From Calliopum simillimum (taxonomy: Eukaryota > Arthropoda > Insecta > Diptera > Lauxaniidae), in NCBI GenBank assembly GCA_951812925.1, contig OX638370.1, positions 33,165,948 to 33,229,947 of the forward strand: a stretch of 64,000 nucleotides of DNA, given 5' to 3'. Within the stretch, counting starts at the first letter, position 1. Every line of letters starts with the position of its first letter. This document shows positions 22,301-34,758 of this stretch, piece by piece. The notes under the pieces are model-generated. The model saw only the letters and a program-made list of their open reading frames with translations, had not been told where the DNA came from and searched no databases. The translations under genes were made by a program, and so were the position numbers.

Positions 22301-25199
22301 AAATATATCTGATCCACGCCACAGTCCATCTTTGAGCCATCTATCTATGCATATGGTGGTTACTGTCTTTTCAATAAGTTTATTCGGGGGAGTTAGAAAG
22401 TTCGACTAGCAGGGTATAAGGCATGGAGCTGTGAAAATATTTGAATAGTTAAGTGAGATATAATTCATATTGGTAACTCGAAAATACAGGTTTTTAGTTA
22501 TTATCATTTTTGTATTGTTTTCGTTAAAACAAGAAAACCAAAAACAAAAATTGTATAAATGCTTTTGAGATCTGTAGACAAACTAAAGGTTTTTCGACTA
22601 TTAAATCGTTGTCTATATTCCAAATTGATTTACAGAGATATTAACATTTTCAACTTATAGTTTGGATAAAAATGATTACATATGAGTTGTAACTCTAGTT
22701 ACCAACTAATGTTCTGTTTCAGCATCCAAATGTTCCATGAGAAAAGTTGGTAACTTAACTTGCCAACAACCATTAAAAAATATTTTACGGACATTACGTT
22801 GGTATGTAGGACTTACAACCACTGATTCTTAAAGAAAAATTAACTAATAACTTTGTAAGTTAAGTTACCAACGCAATTTGTCATTTTTGTCCCGTGTATA
22901 AGTTAACAACTTAAGTTGCCAAGTTTTTAGATGGAGACCTCACTAAAATATACTTAGGTTGTAACTTCAAAAATTGCTCATAGCCCTTCAAATTTCAAGC
23001 TTGAGGTATCAAAAATTTGTTTTTGAAGGCGTGGCGCTGCCCATTTTCCATATAGATAATATATTAAGCTCCGATTTTTTTAGCTTTTTCAATGTTTCTT
23101 GATATTTTTCGACATTCTTTAAACTCCAATCGTGCGGTTAAAATTTTTTGCACTTCTTAACAACTTCCGAATTTGTCAACTTTTTTAACTACTTAAGTTT
23201 TTTTCGATATATTTGTTGAATAAGGAAAAACTGCTTGAAGCGATTTTTGTTTAGAAAGAAAAGCAGTTAAAATTTTGTTTGGTTTGTACAGAACTGTCTT
23301 TGCTTTTTCTAGATATTCCTCTGCTATGAAACAAATCCTCTATTCGAGGTTATTGAATGAGACTGAATGAGACTTGTGTTGAAGACTGATGTGTTACTTT
23401 TAAGTCTGAGACAGATAGCCTGTAGAAGAATAATGTTAAATTTTTAAAAACTGGAATCATCTACTCAACTCAAAGCAAAATACCTCAAATCTCTCCAGCA
23501 ATTTCCAACAAAAAGTTAACATACCCACTGAAATTACGTAGCGTAAAAAAAACACAAAGCACATAACCTTAACCTTTGCCCAGCCACTGCCCGAATTTAA
23601 CCTTAAACTTTGAAATCGCATTTGCATTTTTGCGCAAATGAATGAACGACCTTAGAGAACACATTACAAGGATGATGTCACTCGAGCGAAAAATTAAGGT
23701 TTTGCCATTGAGAATCATAAGAAAATCGTGCGGTGCGGTGCGGTGAGTAAGAGATGAAAGTGGTGAAAAGTGAAATCGCATAAAGGAACCAACAACGAAC
23801 GTAACACAATTTACAACAAATTTAAATGGTCAGCAATTGAGATGAAATTTTAAAGGATACAGACTGGAATCATTTAAAGCACTTGCAATAACTTTAAGAG
23901 TTAAATATATGATATAATATACACCACACTTGATTGTGGTCACCATATGCCAAACACAGACATAAACCGTAATACACCACCACCACAGTAAATGTCATTT
24001 TAGTTATTGAAGGAAGGCAGGAAGGAAGGATGGCATGAGTACGTGTGACAAAAACCGCACTTGTTGTTGGTTGTTGGGTTTTGTTGCATGTTGGAGTTGA
24101 TATTTCTTATTGTTGTTGTTGTACTCATACGCACACAAATGAAACATTACATATCCTAAATTCATAAGAATATCTATACCATACATATTATGTGGCATAA
24201 GCCGGAAAGGCAATGCTTTACAATGGCAACCACATGTACTAACCTCGTTAAACGTTTAGCAAACAATTTTAACATTTTACTAATGTTTTGAGTATTTTTA
24301 TATCTTTTTTTTTTTTTTATTTTTGGAAACTAAAACTGAACCACAAAATTTTTGAAATTTTTAGTATTTTATTTTTGTTTCATGCATGTGTGTGTTTATT
24401 TATACATGTTTGTTCTCTTTTGAGGGTGTATTTGTATGGTTATGGTTTTAATATTTAACTTTTTGACTTGCCCAAAACTTAAAGGATTTTCACTTTATAC
24501 TTTTATATTGTAGTTGTTTTGGTCCTTTTACGTCTTTTTGTTTGTTACTTTCGTTTGTATTTGATATTTTACTTTTCGACTTCTTGTAGATTTTACTATC
24601 ACTCAGTAGAATGGCTTTCAACAAATGACAACGTACTATGTTGCGGTATATAAACTTTTAGTAAGTTGTCAACTTTTGGTTGAGTTATCATGTTATGTGG
24701 TTTAATTAGGGTTGTTCTACTAAAGAGATTAATTCTTTACACGTGTTTGCAGCTTTGTGTAAAAGGAAATAAACTTAAATTCCCATCATTAAATGTGAGG
24801 TAAGTGAAGCTGAACGCAGCAGCTGAAGCACTGTAAGAATTATAGTTAAGATAAAGCAATGCTTGCCTATTTTAGAGCTATAAAAGAAAAGTTTTGTGCG
24901 AAAGAACAATAAAATTTTTTTATTTTTAAGAAACCGCAAATTCACCATGAAGTATAAATCTGTCTACATTTTCTTATCTAAAAGTAAATCAAAATTCAGA
25001 ATTGAAACCAACCTTGCATACTTTATGGTCGAAAGGTAGAAAGATCAGAAATTTTTACGTAAAAATGATATATTCGCATAAATATGTAGGTACAGTCAAA
25101 CTAGACAAAAGATGCCCTGTATACCAAGCAGCGTGTAAAAAGATGCGTATAAAAGGTTAAGTGATTTCAAATTAACCTAAATCACTGTAAAATGGCCCT
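22301..25199. other. No recognised genes; small inverted TTGGTAACTTAA motifs
   Basis: TTGGTAACTTAACTTGCCAA (22747-22766), TAAGTTAAGTTACCAACG (22857-22874) and AACTTAAGTTGCCAAG (22908-22923) are direct and inverted versions of one word, a possible remnant of a small inverted-repeat element. 22985-23060 carries a GGCGTGGCGCTGCCCA word, like the dispersed repeat at 27990-28020. Otherwise nothing. Confidence 0.35.
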
Positions 25200-26990
25200 T
25201 ATGCAGCTTAGAGGGAGATCGGTGGAGCATAAAGCTGCATATATGTGATGCTTCAATACCACGCAGGGAATCAGCACCTTGGTAAAATGAAGATATCAGG
25301 GGCTTTCGTGAGAAATGTCATAGGCAACGAAGAGTGCAGCAGCGACCCTGAGGCAGTGGCAGTTATGAACAACAGAACTATATCTATAAGCAAAAGCGCA
25401 AGGATCTTCGCAAATCAATAGAAATAAGTAAGGAACAGTTGTAAAAGTCCCTTATACTTAGATGAAATTGAAGGAAATCCGTGGGGTAAAGCATATCAAA
25501 TAGCAAAAACAATGATTAAAAGCACACCTTCCCTAGCACCAAACTGCCCACTTATTTCCGCAACGTGAAAATGATAGTTGGTTTCAACACAAGAGCTCGT
25601 CAGAAGTTGACCTAGTAACAGAAAGTGAGGTACTGGCGTTTGCCATTTATTTATTTAATTACTTTAAATATACATTTTGTCTTAATACTACATTACATTA
25701 CATACATTCTTTCTCAACATACACACGTATATATCTAAGAGTTTCTTAATTAGGTTTATAAATTTGTAAAAATAATACATATCTTATTCTACTATGTAAC
25801 ATTACCTAATTATAAAATACATTGTTTACATTGAGTTAATTTTTCCGAAAAAATACAAAAAAGGAAATTTCATTATTGATTTTTATACTTAAAACTAAAC
25901 AATATCTTAAAACTACCGAAAATTATATAACAACAGATAGAGAACTCTTAATATAGCTCGTTGGGGTACTGGCTGCCACCAACAGTATATCTAAACATTG
26001 CATTGAGGCTTATCATCCAAAAAAGACCGGAGCTATTTGCAGAATTAGACACATCTTGCGTTAGAGAAGGAGTTTTCCCAAAACAATGGAAGGTACAGCG
26101 CTTAGTGCTTATAACAAAAAAGGGTAAGCCGCTACATGAGCCATCATCATATCGGCCACTGTGCATGCTTGAAACTGCAAGCAATATATTAGAAAAAATT
26201 ATTGTCGCAAGACTGGAACACTGCATTGAAGGTCCCAATGGATTATCAGACATGCAATACAGATTTAGAAGAGGCCGCAGCACAATCGATACTATTTCAA
26301 AAGTCTGCAGCATAGCCCCGCGAGCACTAGAAAGAACACGGTGGAGAGGAGGCTCGAAAGAATACTGAGCAGTAGTGACGTTAGATATTAAGAATGCTTT
26401 TAACACAGCTGAATGGAATGCTACAACAGATTCCCTTATAAGTATGGAAGCACACACTAATCTTATAAATTTGGTAAGGAGTTACTTTTTGGAAAAAATC
26501 CGCATTTATGATTCGGATGCTGGCCCAAAAACTTATCCAGTGACAGCAAGAGTATCGCAAGGTTCAGTGCTGGGTCCCACTATATAAAATTGCTTGTATG
26601 ATGGCGTTTTTGGGGTTGAAAAACCATGCGGAATGGACATTGTTGGGTATGCTGATGATATTGCAATTGTAGCAGTGGCGAAACACACCACTGAACTGGC
26701 TGAAAAGTGCACATCAATATTAAATGTTGAAGCATGGCTACAATTAATGAGCTTCCAACTGGCTGAGCACAAAACAGAAGCGTTACTTTTAAGTTGTAGG
26801 AAAAAGGTTGAATCGCTTAAAGTCGGGGTTCGGGGGTCGTATTATAGTGTCTCGTCCCACAATCATGTACTTGGGAGTATTGCTGGACCAAAGGCTTAGT
26901 TTTAGAGAACATCTCAAAGCAGCTGGTAAAAACGCTGTACGCATTTTGATAAATATTTTAAAAATTATAAAATATCTCAAAAAATTCTGA
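25200..26990 (+). pseudogene. LINE (R1/jockey-like clade) ORF2 fragment with RT
   Basis: A central part of ORF2. 25300-25440 reads RRVQQRP...YKQKRKDLRKSIEISKE; 25455-25530 reads DEIEGNPWGKAYQIAKTMIK, the linker before RT. RT proper starts after an insertion, at 25990: NIALRLIIQKRPELF, SSYRPLCMLETASNILEKII, RFRRGRSTIDTI, then VTLDIKNAFN (first catalytic Asp), RVSQGSVLGP, GYADDIAIV (the catalytic DD pair) and MYLGVLLDQRLSF. Stops replace Cys (26366-26368) and Trp (26585-26587), and there is a frameshift near 26830. The copy ends abruptly at about 26960 before RNase H. In life the protein would nick DNA and copy the LINE RNA into the genome. Residue conservation suggests moderate age. Clade naming is from memory; LINE RT identity is firm. 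Confidence 0.9.
25640..25955. repeat. AT-rich insertion inside the LINE
   Basis: The LINE frame runs up to EVLAFA (25645) and resumes after about 310 bp of very AT-rich DNA. GGTACTGGC occurs just before (25631-25639) and just after (25965-25973) this block, which could be a target-site duplication. No TIRs or coding sequence are recognised. Confidence 0.4.
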
Positions 26991-28024
26991 AAAAATTCAC
27001 ACGTATTTTTTGGACGATTCCAAGCATTTTTTGCTTTATAACCTTTTATCGTTAGATGCCTTGCTTTAGAGTTAAAAATCTTTTTTTGGACCGCGTAATT
27101 GAAAAGCGTAAAAAAAAAAACGATTTTGGGACGCGAATATTACCTATATCCCCAAAAAACATTTATAGTTTTCAAACGCCAAAATTTTTGTTACAACATA
27201 GTCTGCATTTCTAAAGCATTTTCGGGTATCCATTTTGTAATGAAAAAAAGTTGTGACCAAAAAACATGTTTTTCTTTCCCAAAATGGGCCTTCAGTAGAA
27301 TCAAAAGTGCTTCATTGGTTTTTCTTGGAACGAAAAAAAAAATATGATGCACGTATTGCTTTTAAGTGTCCTTCTAATTTTTGGAGTCGGTTTCGGGATG
27401 AATCTAAATTTCGACCCTATCTAATGTACAATAAAAATTTAAACTTAAAGCTTTCGGTTTAGAAAAAATATGGACATGTGTGCATGTTGTTTTGATTATC
27501 TGCGTGAATATGAGCATGTTTCGTATTAAAGAAATATTCCTCTTCTTTTTTTTTCTTTTTATTAATTTTTCGTCCCGTTTTCTGTAATATTATTTTTCCT
27601 CATCAAAGCATTCTCTGACTTAAACAACGATTTTGGACAAGAAAACAAGGATATCAGTATGAAATAATATAAAAATCGCGTTGTTTCTCTTCTATGCTGT
27701 GTTTTACATTTTGCGGCACCGCACTGTATGTTTTGATTATTTAATTCAATTTGGTATTAAAAATATCACTCATCTATACACTTAAGCAAGCAAACTATCA
27801 TAACTAACAATGTCTGAATATTTTCCCTTAAGGCGCGTGACCCTACTCACTATAAAAAAATATTTCATATAGGTGTCATTCACCGATCAAAAGTGAAAAG
27901 TTTTTAATGTCCTTCTTTTCTGCTTAGTGTACCTTTATTCTGAATTTCATTAAAATCCGTTTAGCGATTCAGCCGTGTTAGCATATTTTCCTTTTGAGGG
28001 CGTGGCGCCGCCTACTGGTATGGC
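26991..28024. other. No recognised genes
   Basis: A-rich and T-rich. 27830-28020 carries GGCGTGGCGCCGCCTACTGG, an end-like word of a dispersed repeat that recurs near 23025-23045. Confidence 0.35.
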
Positions 28025-28078
28025 TCTTAAGGTGTTAACTGAATTAAATTGAAATGAAATTAAATAAACTGGAATGAA

Positions 28079-28702
28079 ATGAATTGAGTTAAGTTGTATT
28101 GGATTGGATTGAATTGAATTGAATTGAATTGAATTAAATTGAGTTGAATTGAATTGAATTGAATTGAATTGAATTGAATTGAATTGAATTGAATTGAATT
28201 GAATTGAATTGAATTGAATTGAATTGAATTGAATTGAATTGAATTGAATTGAATTGAACTGAATTGAATTGAATTGAATTGAATTAAATTAAATTAAATT
28301 GAATTGAAGTGAAGTGAAGTGAATTGAATTGAATTGAATTGAATTGAATGGAATGGAATTGAATTGAATTGAATTGAATTGAATTGAATTGAATTGAATT
28401 GAACTGAATTGAATTGAATTGAATTGAATTGAATTAAATTAAATTGAATTGAATTGAATTGAATTGAATTGAATTGAATTGAATTGAATTGAATTGAATT
28501 GAATTGAATTGAATTGAATTGAATTGAATTGAATTGAATTGAATTGAATTGAATTGAATTGAATTGAATTGAATTGAATTGAATTGAATTGAATTGAATG
28601 GAATTGAATTGAAATGAATTGAATTGAATTGAATTGAATTGAATTGAATTGAGTTGAATTGAATTGAATTGAATTGAATTGAATTGAATTGAATTGAATT
28701 GA
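28079..28702. repeat. GAATT (TTGAA) pentanucleotide array
   Basis: More than 100 head-to-tail copies of GAATT, with a few variant units (GAACT, AAATT, GAAGT, GAATG, GAGTT). The flanks 28030-28078 and 28703-28757 are degenerate versions of the same unit. Because the period is 5, a minus-strand frame stays open as a repeating NSIQF peptide; that is an artefact, not a gene. Confidence 0.98.
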
Positions 28703-28757
28703 TTGGAAATAAATTAATTTGAATTAAATTCAAGTGAATTATTATTAGTGGAATTGA

Positions 28758-31700
28758 ATTGAAAATTTCGTTGCATTTAGATTTCTATCCTCTTTTTTCC
28801 TTTCCTTTCCTTTTCCTTCCCTTATTTTCACTTTTAAATAACTCCTACAACTACACGAATTATTTTGTCCATATTAAAGTGAAAGTTCAATCCATTGATT
28901 ATATTCTCCCTCAGCGAAGTTTATCTGTATTATTTTTACAAATCCTTGTAGATTTTCCTTAAGCCCTACATCGTGTGACAAATACGTGATTGAATACATT
29001 TGACCCAGTTGCACGCAGTCACGTGCGAAAATGTGGTGCCTTAAAGTGATTTTGTCTAAATTTACAAAATACTCGTTTACACAAGCATGTGCTCGTGAAT
29101 ATATGTATGTATACATACATACAATATAAGTATGTATATTCGTATAAGAACGTAGGCAGGCGTGAGCCTTTAACTTATTGTGTATTTCTCTAAAGGATTA
29201 AAATACTTACATGTAGCTTATAACTGGAAATGAATTTAACAGCACAGCAGCCTAAAAGTAGGCAAAGAAACAGCTGTGCTTATATGTAGACATAATAATT
29301 GTAAAAGCAAAAAAATGCGTATGTTATAGGAAAAAGAAGGTGGATGGTGTGTAAACATGTGCCTTTTATGATATAATTTTCATATTAAAAATTTTGACAA
29401 AGTTATTTTTAATGGCACATAAACATATTCTTTTTAAGTCTAAAAGTATGCTATAAAAAATGAAAAATTTAAAGTACATTTTTGGACGGAATTCTTTCAT
29501 GAGTTTATTTAAAGTATTATCCTTAGGTCAGTATTCAAAATTTTTGTTATATGCTAACAATATTTGAATCAATTAACACCTTCTTCATATAGGAGTTGTC
29601 ATATAAAAAAAACTTAGTAACTTACATACTTTTAGGCATAAACAAATATCCTTTATATTTACTCTCTATCTACTTGAGACTTCAAACGGAAAAGTATTTT
29701 TTTCTGACCTCAATCAAAAAAACTGGTATGATAAATGTACCATAGGATTAAAGGAAATTTACCAAGAATTAAATAAAAAAAATTATAAAAGGATATATTC
29801 ATAGCACTTTTTTCATACTAACGCCAATGCAAAAAAAAAAATAAAATATCAACTTTACAGGTCCAGCCATATACACTATCTGAAAGCTCATACAATTAAA
29901 ACTTTGCCATAGAAATGTTTTCCTTAAACAGTTAGGGTGATCCAAGAAATCTTTTTTTTTTTTTTGAAAATAAGTCATTAAATCAGTTTTAACTCTGTAA
30001 CTCTTCAGGGATACATTTTAGACCCTCCCTCAGGTACATTTTTTTGTTAGTCTAGGCCTCATATACCACCTCCGAGAAGCTTCGTAACCTTGTGCGATAC
30101 ACCCTGTATAGAGTCCAATCGGTCACTTTAAAACATACCAGCAAGTTCCTGTGTCGAATTCACAAAGTGGCAGTAAATGTGAGAAACTACTTAATTAACA
30201 TAAGTGCAAAAACGCTGTAGAAGACAATTGTAGTCTCAAGAAAGTAGTGAACAAGACTTGATATACTTAATCGCTTAAAAATCATTTCGTTCAATCCATG
30301 CTGCTTCTAAAGACTTAATACATAGCTAATAACTAAAAGAATGCTTAAAAATAAATTTAAAGAATCAAAAGTAATTCTTCCCATGTATGTAAATTCCTGC
30401 AACATTTGCTTAATAGCATCAAAATGACAAAGTGACAGGCAACATTGCAACGCATCGAAAACAATAAAATATTTGAAGATACATAGATAGACTACATACG
30501 AATAGAAGAGAAAGCACTTAACTAAATTAATTTCTTACAAAGGTTGACACGAAACAATGGTGCCATATTTAAAATTTGAACTTAAATCCAAAAACATTTA
30601 CAGGTTTCTAAACATAAATTCAAAAGAAGACAACAAACTCAATGTTGCAGCTTTGCATGTTTTGCTTTTTTTCCCCATTTGTCTGGCTGCCAATGTTTTT
30701 GAATTGCCGACTATCTCTTGACATCAGTTTTCATAAAGATTAACAAATCAACAGTGCGGCACTGTGGAACAAAATAAGTTCAAATACAATAATCAAGCCG
30801 TATATGCTGAGAACTTTCTGTGACAAAACTCAGTCCCACTGTGCAATGAAACTTTTAGGCCGCGACATTTGCCTAGATGCAAATGCAACATGCTGCGCGC
30901 AATAATCCCCAGACGTATTGTCTGTCTTGTTGTGTTTTCGTTTGTGCATCACACAAGCAGCCAGTCAGCCAGCCAGCTGTCAGTCTCGCTATTTGTCTAT
31001 CGCTTTGTTGTTGTCACATGAAAATAGTTTTTCACAATTTTCACAAATTTTTCTTACATTTTATTTTTATTTATTGCTTTTTTTTGTCTTTTAATTTTTC
31101 TCTCTTGCATTTGCAGACGCGCATTTTTCTATTTTTATCATGCACACGCGCTTGCAACATTACATGCAACATGCCACGCCTTGTCATGCAATAATGTTCT
31201 TCTGCATAGTGCCACGCGTTTCATATATTTGCGCATTTTATGAAAAAAGTTCTAGAGCAAAAAAAGACGAAACATGATTTTTTGACTTTTATTTCAGCCG
31301 TTGATTAAGTTGGCTCAACTCTCTTGACACTCGCCGTCAGAATATCCCATGTGGACGTCGTTGACATCACGCGCATTGCATTGTAATGCATCCCAATTCC
31401 ATGTTGCATTAAAATGTTGATAGTCACATTTTTCGCCTTTTTTTTTTTTTGTAATCATCACAAGTTGACATTTTCTTCCTTGTTTTTGCTGCTGCTGCTG
31501 TTGCTATGACTTGTGTGCTATAATTGTGCAGCAATTAGTTAAGGGCGTCTGACAATTTTAGTTATGACCATAAAAAATGTTGTGTCTCTACGAACACACT
31601 AAGCACACTACAATAGCAGCCAATCATGTGTAATAAAACTTGAACTTTAATGGAGTTTACTTATCATACCAACTTGCTGGATATTAGAGTAATGCAATAA

Positions 31701-31779
31701 AGGTGCGTATTTGGAATAATCAAATTATTCCCTCGACTTAACAAGATAACTCATTTTGAATGGTAATTTATAAATAATG
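28758..31779. other. Probably unique non-coding DNA
   Basis: 30850-31560 is noticeably less AT-rich, with CAGCCAGTCAGCCAGCCAGC and ACGCGC words and CTGCTGCTGCTG at 31489. It could be conserved non-coding or intronic DNA. No exon with plausible codon use is seen. 29935-30115 resembles an old element end (GCGATACACCCTGTATAG). Confidence 0.35.
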
Positions 31780-31792
31780 CAGTATATGGACA

Positions 31793-33644
31793 TTAGAGCG
31801 CCCACAAGATGTATGAAATGTGCAAAGTTGTGAATTTGTTTGCTCCCCGTCCATTTGCTGAAATTAGAGGTCAAAAAAATAAGATCTCAAAAAAAAATTT
31901 GGAATCGATAGTGGAAAAAACCCAGCCGGTTTTCGATCAAAGGTCGAAAAATTGACTAAAAAAAGGGAAGTCGCTTTGACTGCCCGTTACTTCAAAACTG
32001 TTCATTTTTTCATAATATTTTCAAGACAACTTTTGTAGAGCATGATTAGGTCAACATTATCTTCTTAGAAAGTTTTGGTCCAAAAATTAAACTTGTTGCT
32101 GTTTCGGTACAAAAATTTAAATTTTTTAGGAAAATTTTCATGTTTTTTTTGCTATAAATTGGTTTTTTGTAATTTTTAAAGGGCGGAATATTTGTTATGG
32201 AATTCTTATGTTAAAGGAAATTAAATGTTAATTAATTTAAAAAGAAAAATTTTACAAAAATATTAAATTTTAAGGTATGGAGCCGGTCTCAAAGTATGGA
32301 AAAAAATGAAGTATTTTAATTTTTTTCTTTTAATCGCTTTTTTATTGGATGCAAGAGAATGTATTGTTAGTTGTTATTAAATGTATCATTTAGAACTGCT
32401 TTTTGCCTTCAAAATGAGCTATGAAATGGGCTTGTGCGACATTTTTTCAAAAAGTTATGATCATTTTAAAATGACATCATGAAAGTTAAAAATCATGTAT
32501 GGATTTTCTATAGCAATTGCCATATTACAATATCTTTTATAATGTTATTTTAAAATGGTCATAACTTTTTAAAGAAAAATCATACAAGACTATTCTGTAA
32601 CTCATTTTGAAGAAGAAAAACAGTACTAAATGACACATTTAATAGAAAAGACCAAAACGATTTTGTGCGCGTTCTACACAACCTCAAAAATCGTGTTTTT
32701 TGAACATTAGGGGTAAGATATCTCACAAACCATAAGTGATACAGCAATTTCGCGTCCAATTTCGAAATCAACATTAATAACTACATCTAAAATTACTATT
32801 TTGGTTTTGATTTGTAGTCGTTTTTTTTAAATACCGTTTTTCGACCTCATTTTAAAAACCATGCCGTGAACCAATTTTGAAAACTTTTTTTTCTTATTCA
32901 GTAAATGCTCAGGTGCAATTTCACAGCTTTGTGCAGTTCTCGACAACTTGATTGAAATTTTTTCCTGAACTGCTTGCACGAATTTGGAAATTTTCGATTA
33001 TCTCTACTAGAACAGCCCAAAAACGCACTAAAACGAAAATAAATGCTATTTTCGTGCTTAGCAATCCCAAATTAGTTTAAGAAATATGTCTACTGAAATG
33101 GTTTCTTACCAGATTAAAAATTAAGAAGAAAAAATAAAAAAAAAAATTTTTTTTTAACTTTGAAATGGGCTCCATTTCTTAAATCTAAAATTTTTTAGGA
33201 ATTTTTCTTTTAAATTAATCAACGTTTAATTCTCTACAATATAGAAATTCCAGAACAAATATTCCACTCTTTAAAAATTACAAAAAACCAATTTATAGAA
33301 AAAAAGTCATGAAAATTTTCTTAAAAAATTTAAGTTTTTGTACCGAAACAACAACAAATTTAATTTTTGGACCAAAATTTTTTAAGAAGATAATGTAGAC
33401 CAAGTCATGCTCTACAAAAATTCTCTTGAAAATATTATGAAAAAATGAACAGTTTTGAAGTAACGGGCAGTCAAAGCGACTTGCCTTTTTTAGTCAATTT
33501 TTCGACCTTTGATCGAAAACCGGCTGGGTTTTTTCCACTGCCGATTCCAAATTTTTTTTTGAGATCTTATTTTTTTGACCTCTAATTTCAGGAAATGGAC
33601 GGGGAGCAAACAAAATCAGAATTTCGCTCATATGGGCGCTCTAA
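31793..33644. mobile_element. Foldback element with ~500-bp inverted arms
   Basis: Starts TTAGAGCGCCCA and ends TGGGCGCTCTAA, flanked by the 6-bp duplication TGGACA (31787-31792 and 33645-33650). The arms 31793-32305 and 33145-33644 pair over about 500 bp, for example GACCTCTAATTTCAG at 33576 with CTGAAATTAGAGGTC at 31859. Length is 1852 bp. The central part holds a further small palindrome (32375-32655). No coding content. Confidence 0.85.
32375..32655. repeat. Inner palindrome in the loop of the foldback
   Basis: ATTAAATGTATCATTTAG (32378-32395) through TTATGATCATTTTAAAATGA (32455-32474) pairs with 32530-32655, which reads reversed ATTAAATGTGTCATTTAG through TTATGACCATTTTAAAATAA. The arms are about 120 bp with moderate divergence. 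Either a third nested element or an ancient inner palindrome. Confidence 0.6.
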
Positions 33645-34679
33645 TGGACATACCCGAAAATAATCTTCCTATATATGGCCCAGGTTATAAGAACAATTTT
33701 TTTTTTGTCATATTCTACAACCAAATGTGGTGAAATATATTCCTAGACGTCTAAAATGAAATTCCCAATAGATGAACAAGAAAATTTCGACGTCAGGGGG
33801 TGTCAGGATGTCGTTTTACCTGAAAATTTCGAGAAAATCGAGATTTCCGATGATATACGGGAGAGCATACATTTCAGAAGTAGTAGATATGTTATGGGGC
33901 ACCTTTCCGAATATTTTCAAGTAAAATTGAATGTGGGACATAGCGGCAGAATGGGTTAAACAGTCAAAATCACTCATTACGGCCACATAACAGGTCCTAA
34001 AATTCTGAAAAAAATGCAAGCGAGTTCCTTGATAAAAAATAAATAGACTTTGTTTCGACTTTTTTTGTGATGTTTTTTTAATTTAAGTGCCCCCTGCCAA
34101 GTAAAAAACGAAAAACTCTAAATTTTTGGTAAAAAACGCGATTTATAGTGGTATGCGAAATTTAGTGCTTTTCGATTTTTGTTCGGCATGAGGCGCTTAA
34201 ATTAAAAAAACATCACAAAAAAAGTTGATTTATTTTGTATCAAGGAATTTGCTTGAATTTTTTTATGTGGCCGTAATGAGCGATTTAGACTTTTTAACCC
34301 ATTTTGTCGCCATGTCCCATATTAGTTTTTTCTGAATTTTACTTGAGAATATTAAGAAAGTTGATCAGTAACACATCTACTACTTCTAAAATATGTGCTC
34401 TCCCATATATTATCAGAAATCTCGATGTTCCCAAAATTTTCAGGTAAAACGACCCCCTGAAACGACCGCCTCATGTCGAAATTTGCCTGTAAACCTATTG
34501 CAAATTTCATTTTACACGTCTAGGAATATATTCCACCACATTTGTATATAGAATATAAAAAAAAAAAATTTCTTAAAACGTGGTCATATAAGGGAAGATG
34601 ATTTTCGGATATGCCCATCCATATAAGGTGAGGCAAAAGTATGAACGTATTCTCCTGAAACTTTTTGGCGTATAGCGCC

Positions 34680-34752
34680 AGTTTTGTGGCAAAATGATAG
34701 TGTGCTATGCTTATAGCCAAGAGGTGCCGGGTTCGATTCCCGGTTAGGCTTG
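34680..34752 (+). other. tRNA-like sequence (A/B-box)
   Basis: The A-box-like TGGCAAAATGATAG at 34687 and a perfect B-box GGTTCGATTCC at 34730-34740 lie in a complete T arm (CCGGG-TTCGATT-CCCGG). The anticodon arm GCTAT...ATAGC has only four loop bases, and the acceptor pairs poorly, so this is a tRNA pseudogene or SINE head rather than a working tRNA. It sits between two elements, with no T terminator directly after it. Confidence 0.5.
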
Positions 34753-34758
34753 AGAATA

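Larger units (their letters stand above)
31780..34626. mobile_element. Outer foldback element, split by a nested foldback
   Basis: The right arm (34140-34626) is the inverse of 33646-34130: TTCCTAGACGTCTA at 33740 pairs with TAGACGTGTAAAATG-type sequence at 34515-34525. The right end reads, reversed, TATATGGATGGGCATATCCG. The left end is TATATGGACA (31783-31792), then the nested element, then CATACCCGAAAAT. Putting the two together restores the TIR, which shows that the nested element landed in the left arm. Without the insert it is about 1 kb with arms of about 480 bp. No transposase gene. Confidence 0.75.

Noticed and set aside
28434..28733. A 99-codon minus-strand open frame of NSIQF repeats
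   Set aside because: It is the pentanucleotide array read in a frame; period 5 without stops keeps it open. No gene evidence.
34680..34752. A functional tRNA gene
   Set aside because: The T arm is good, but the acceptor stem pairs poorly and the anticodon loop is four bases, so it is listed only as tRNA-like.
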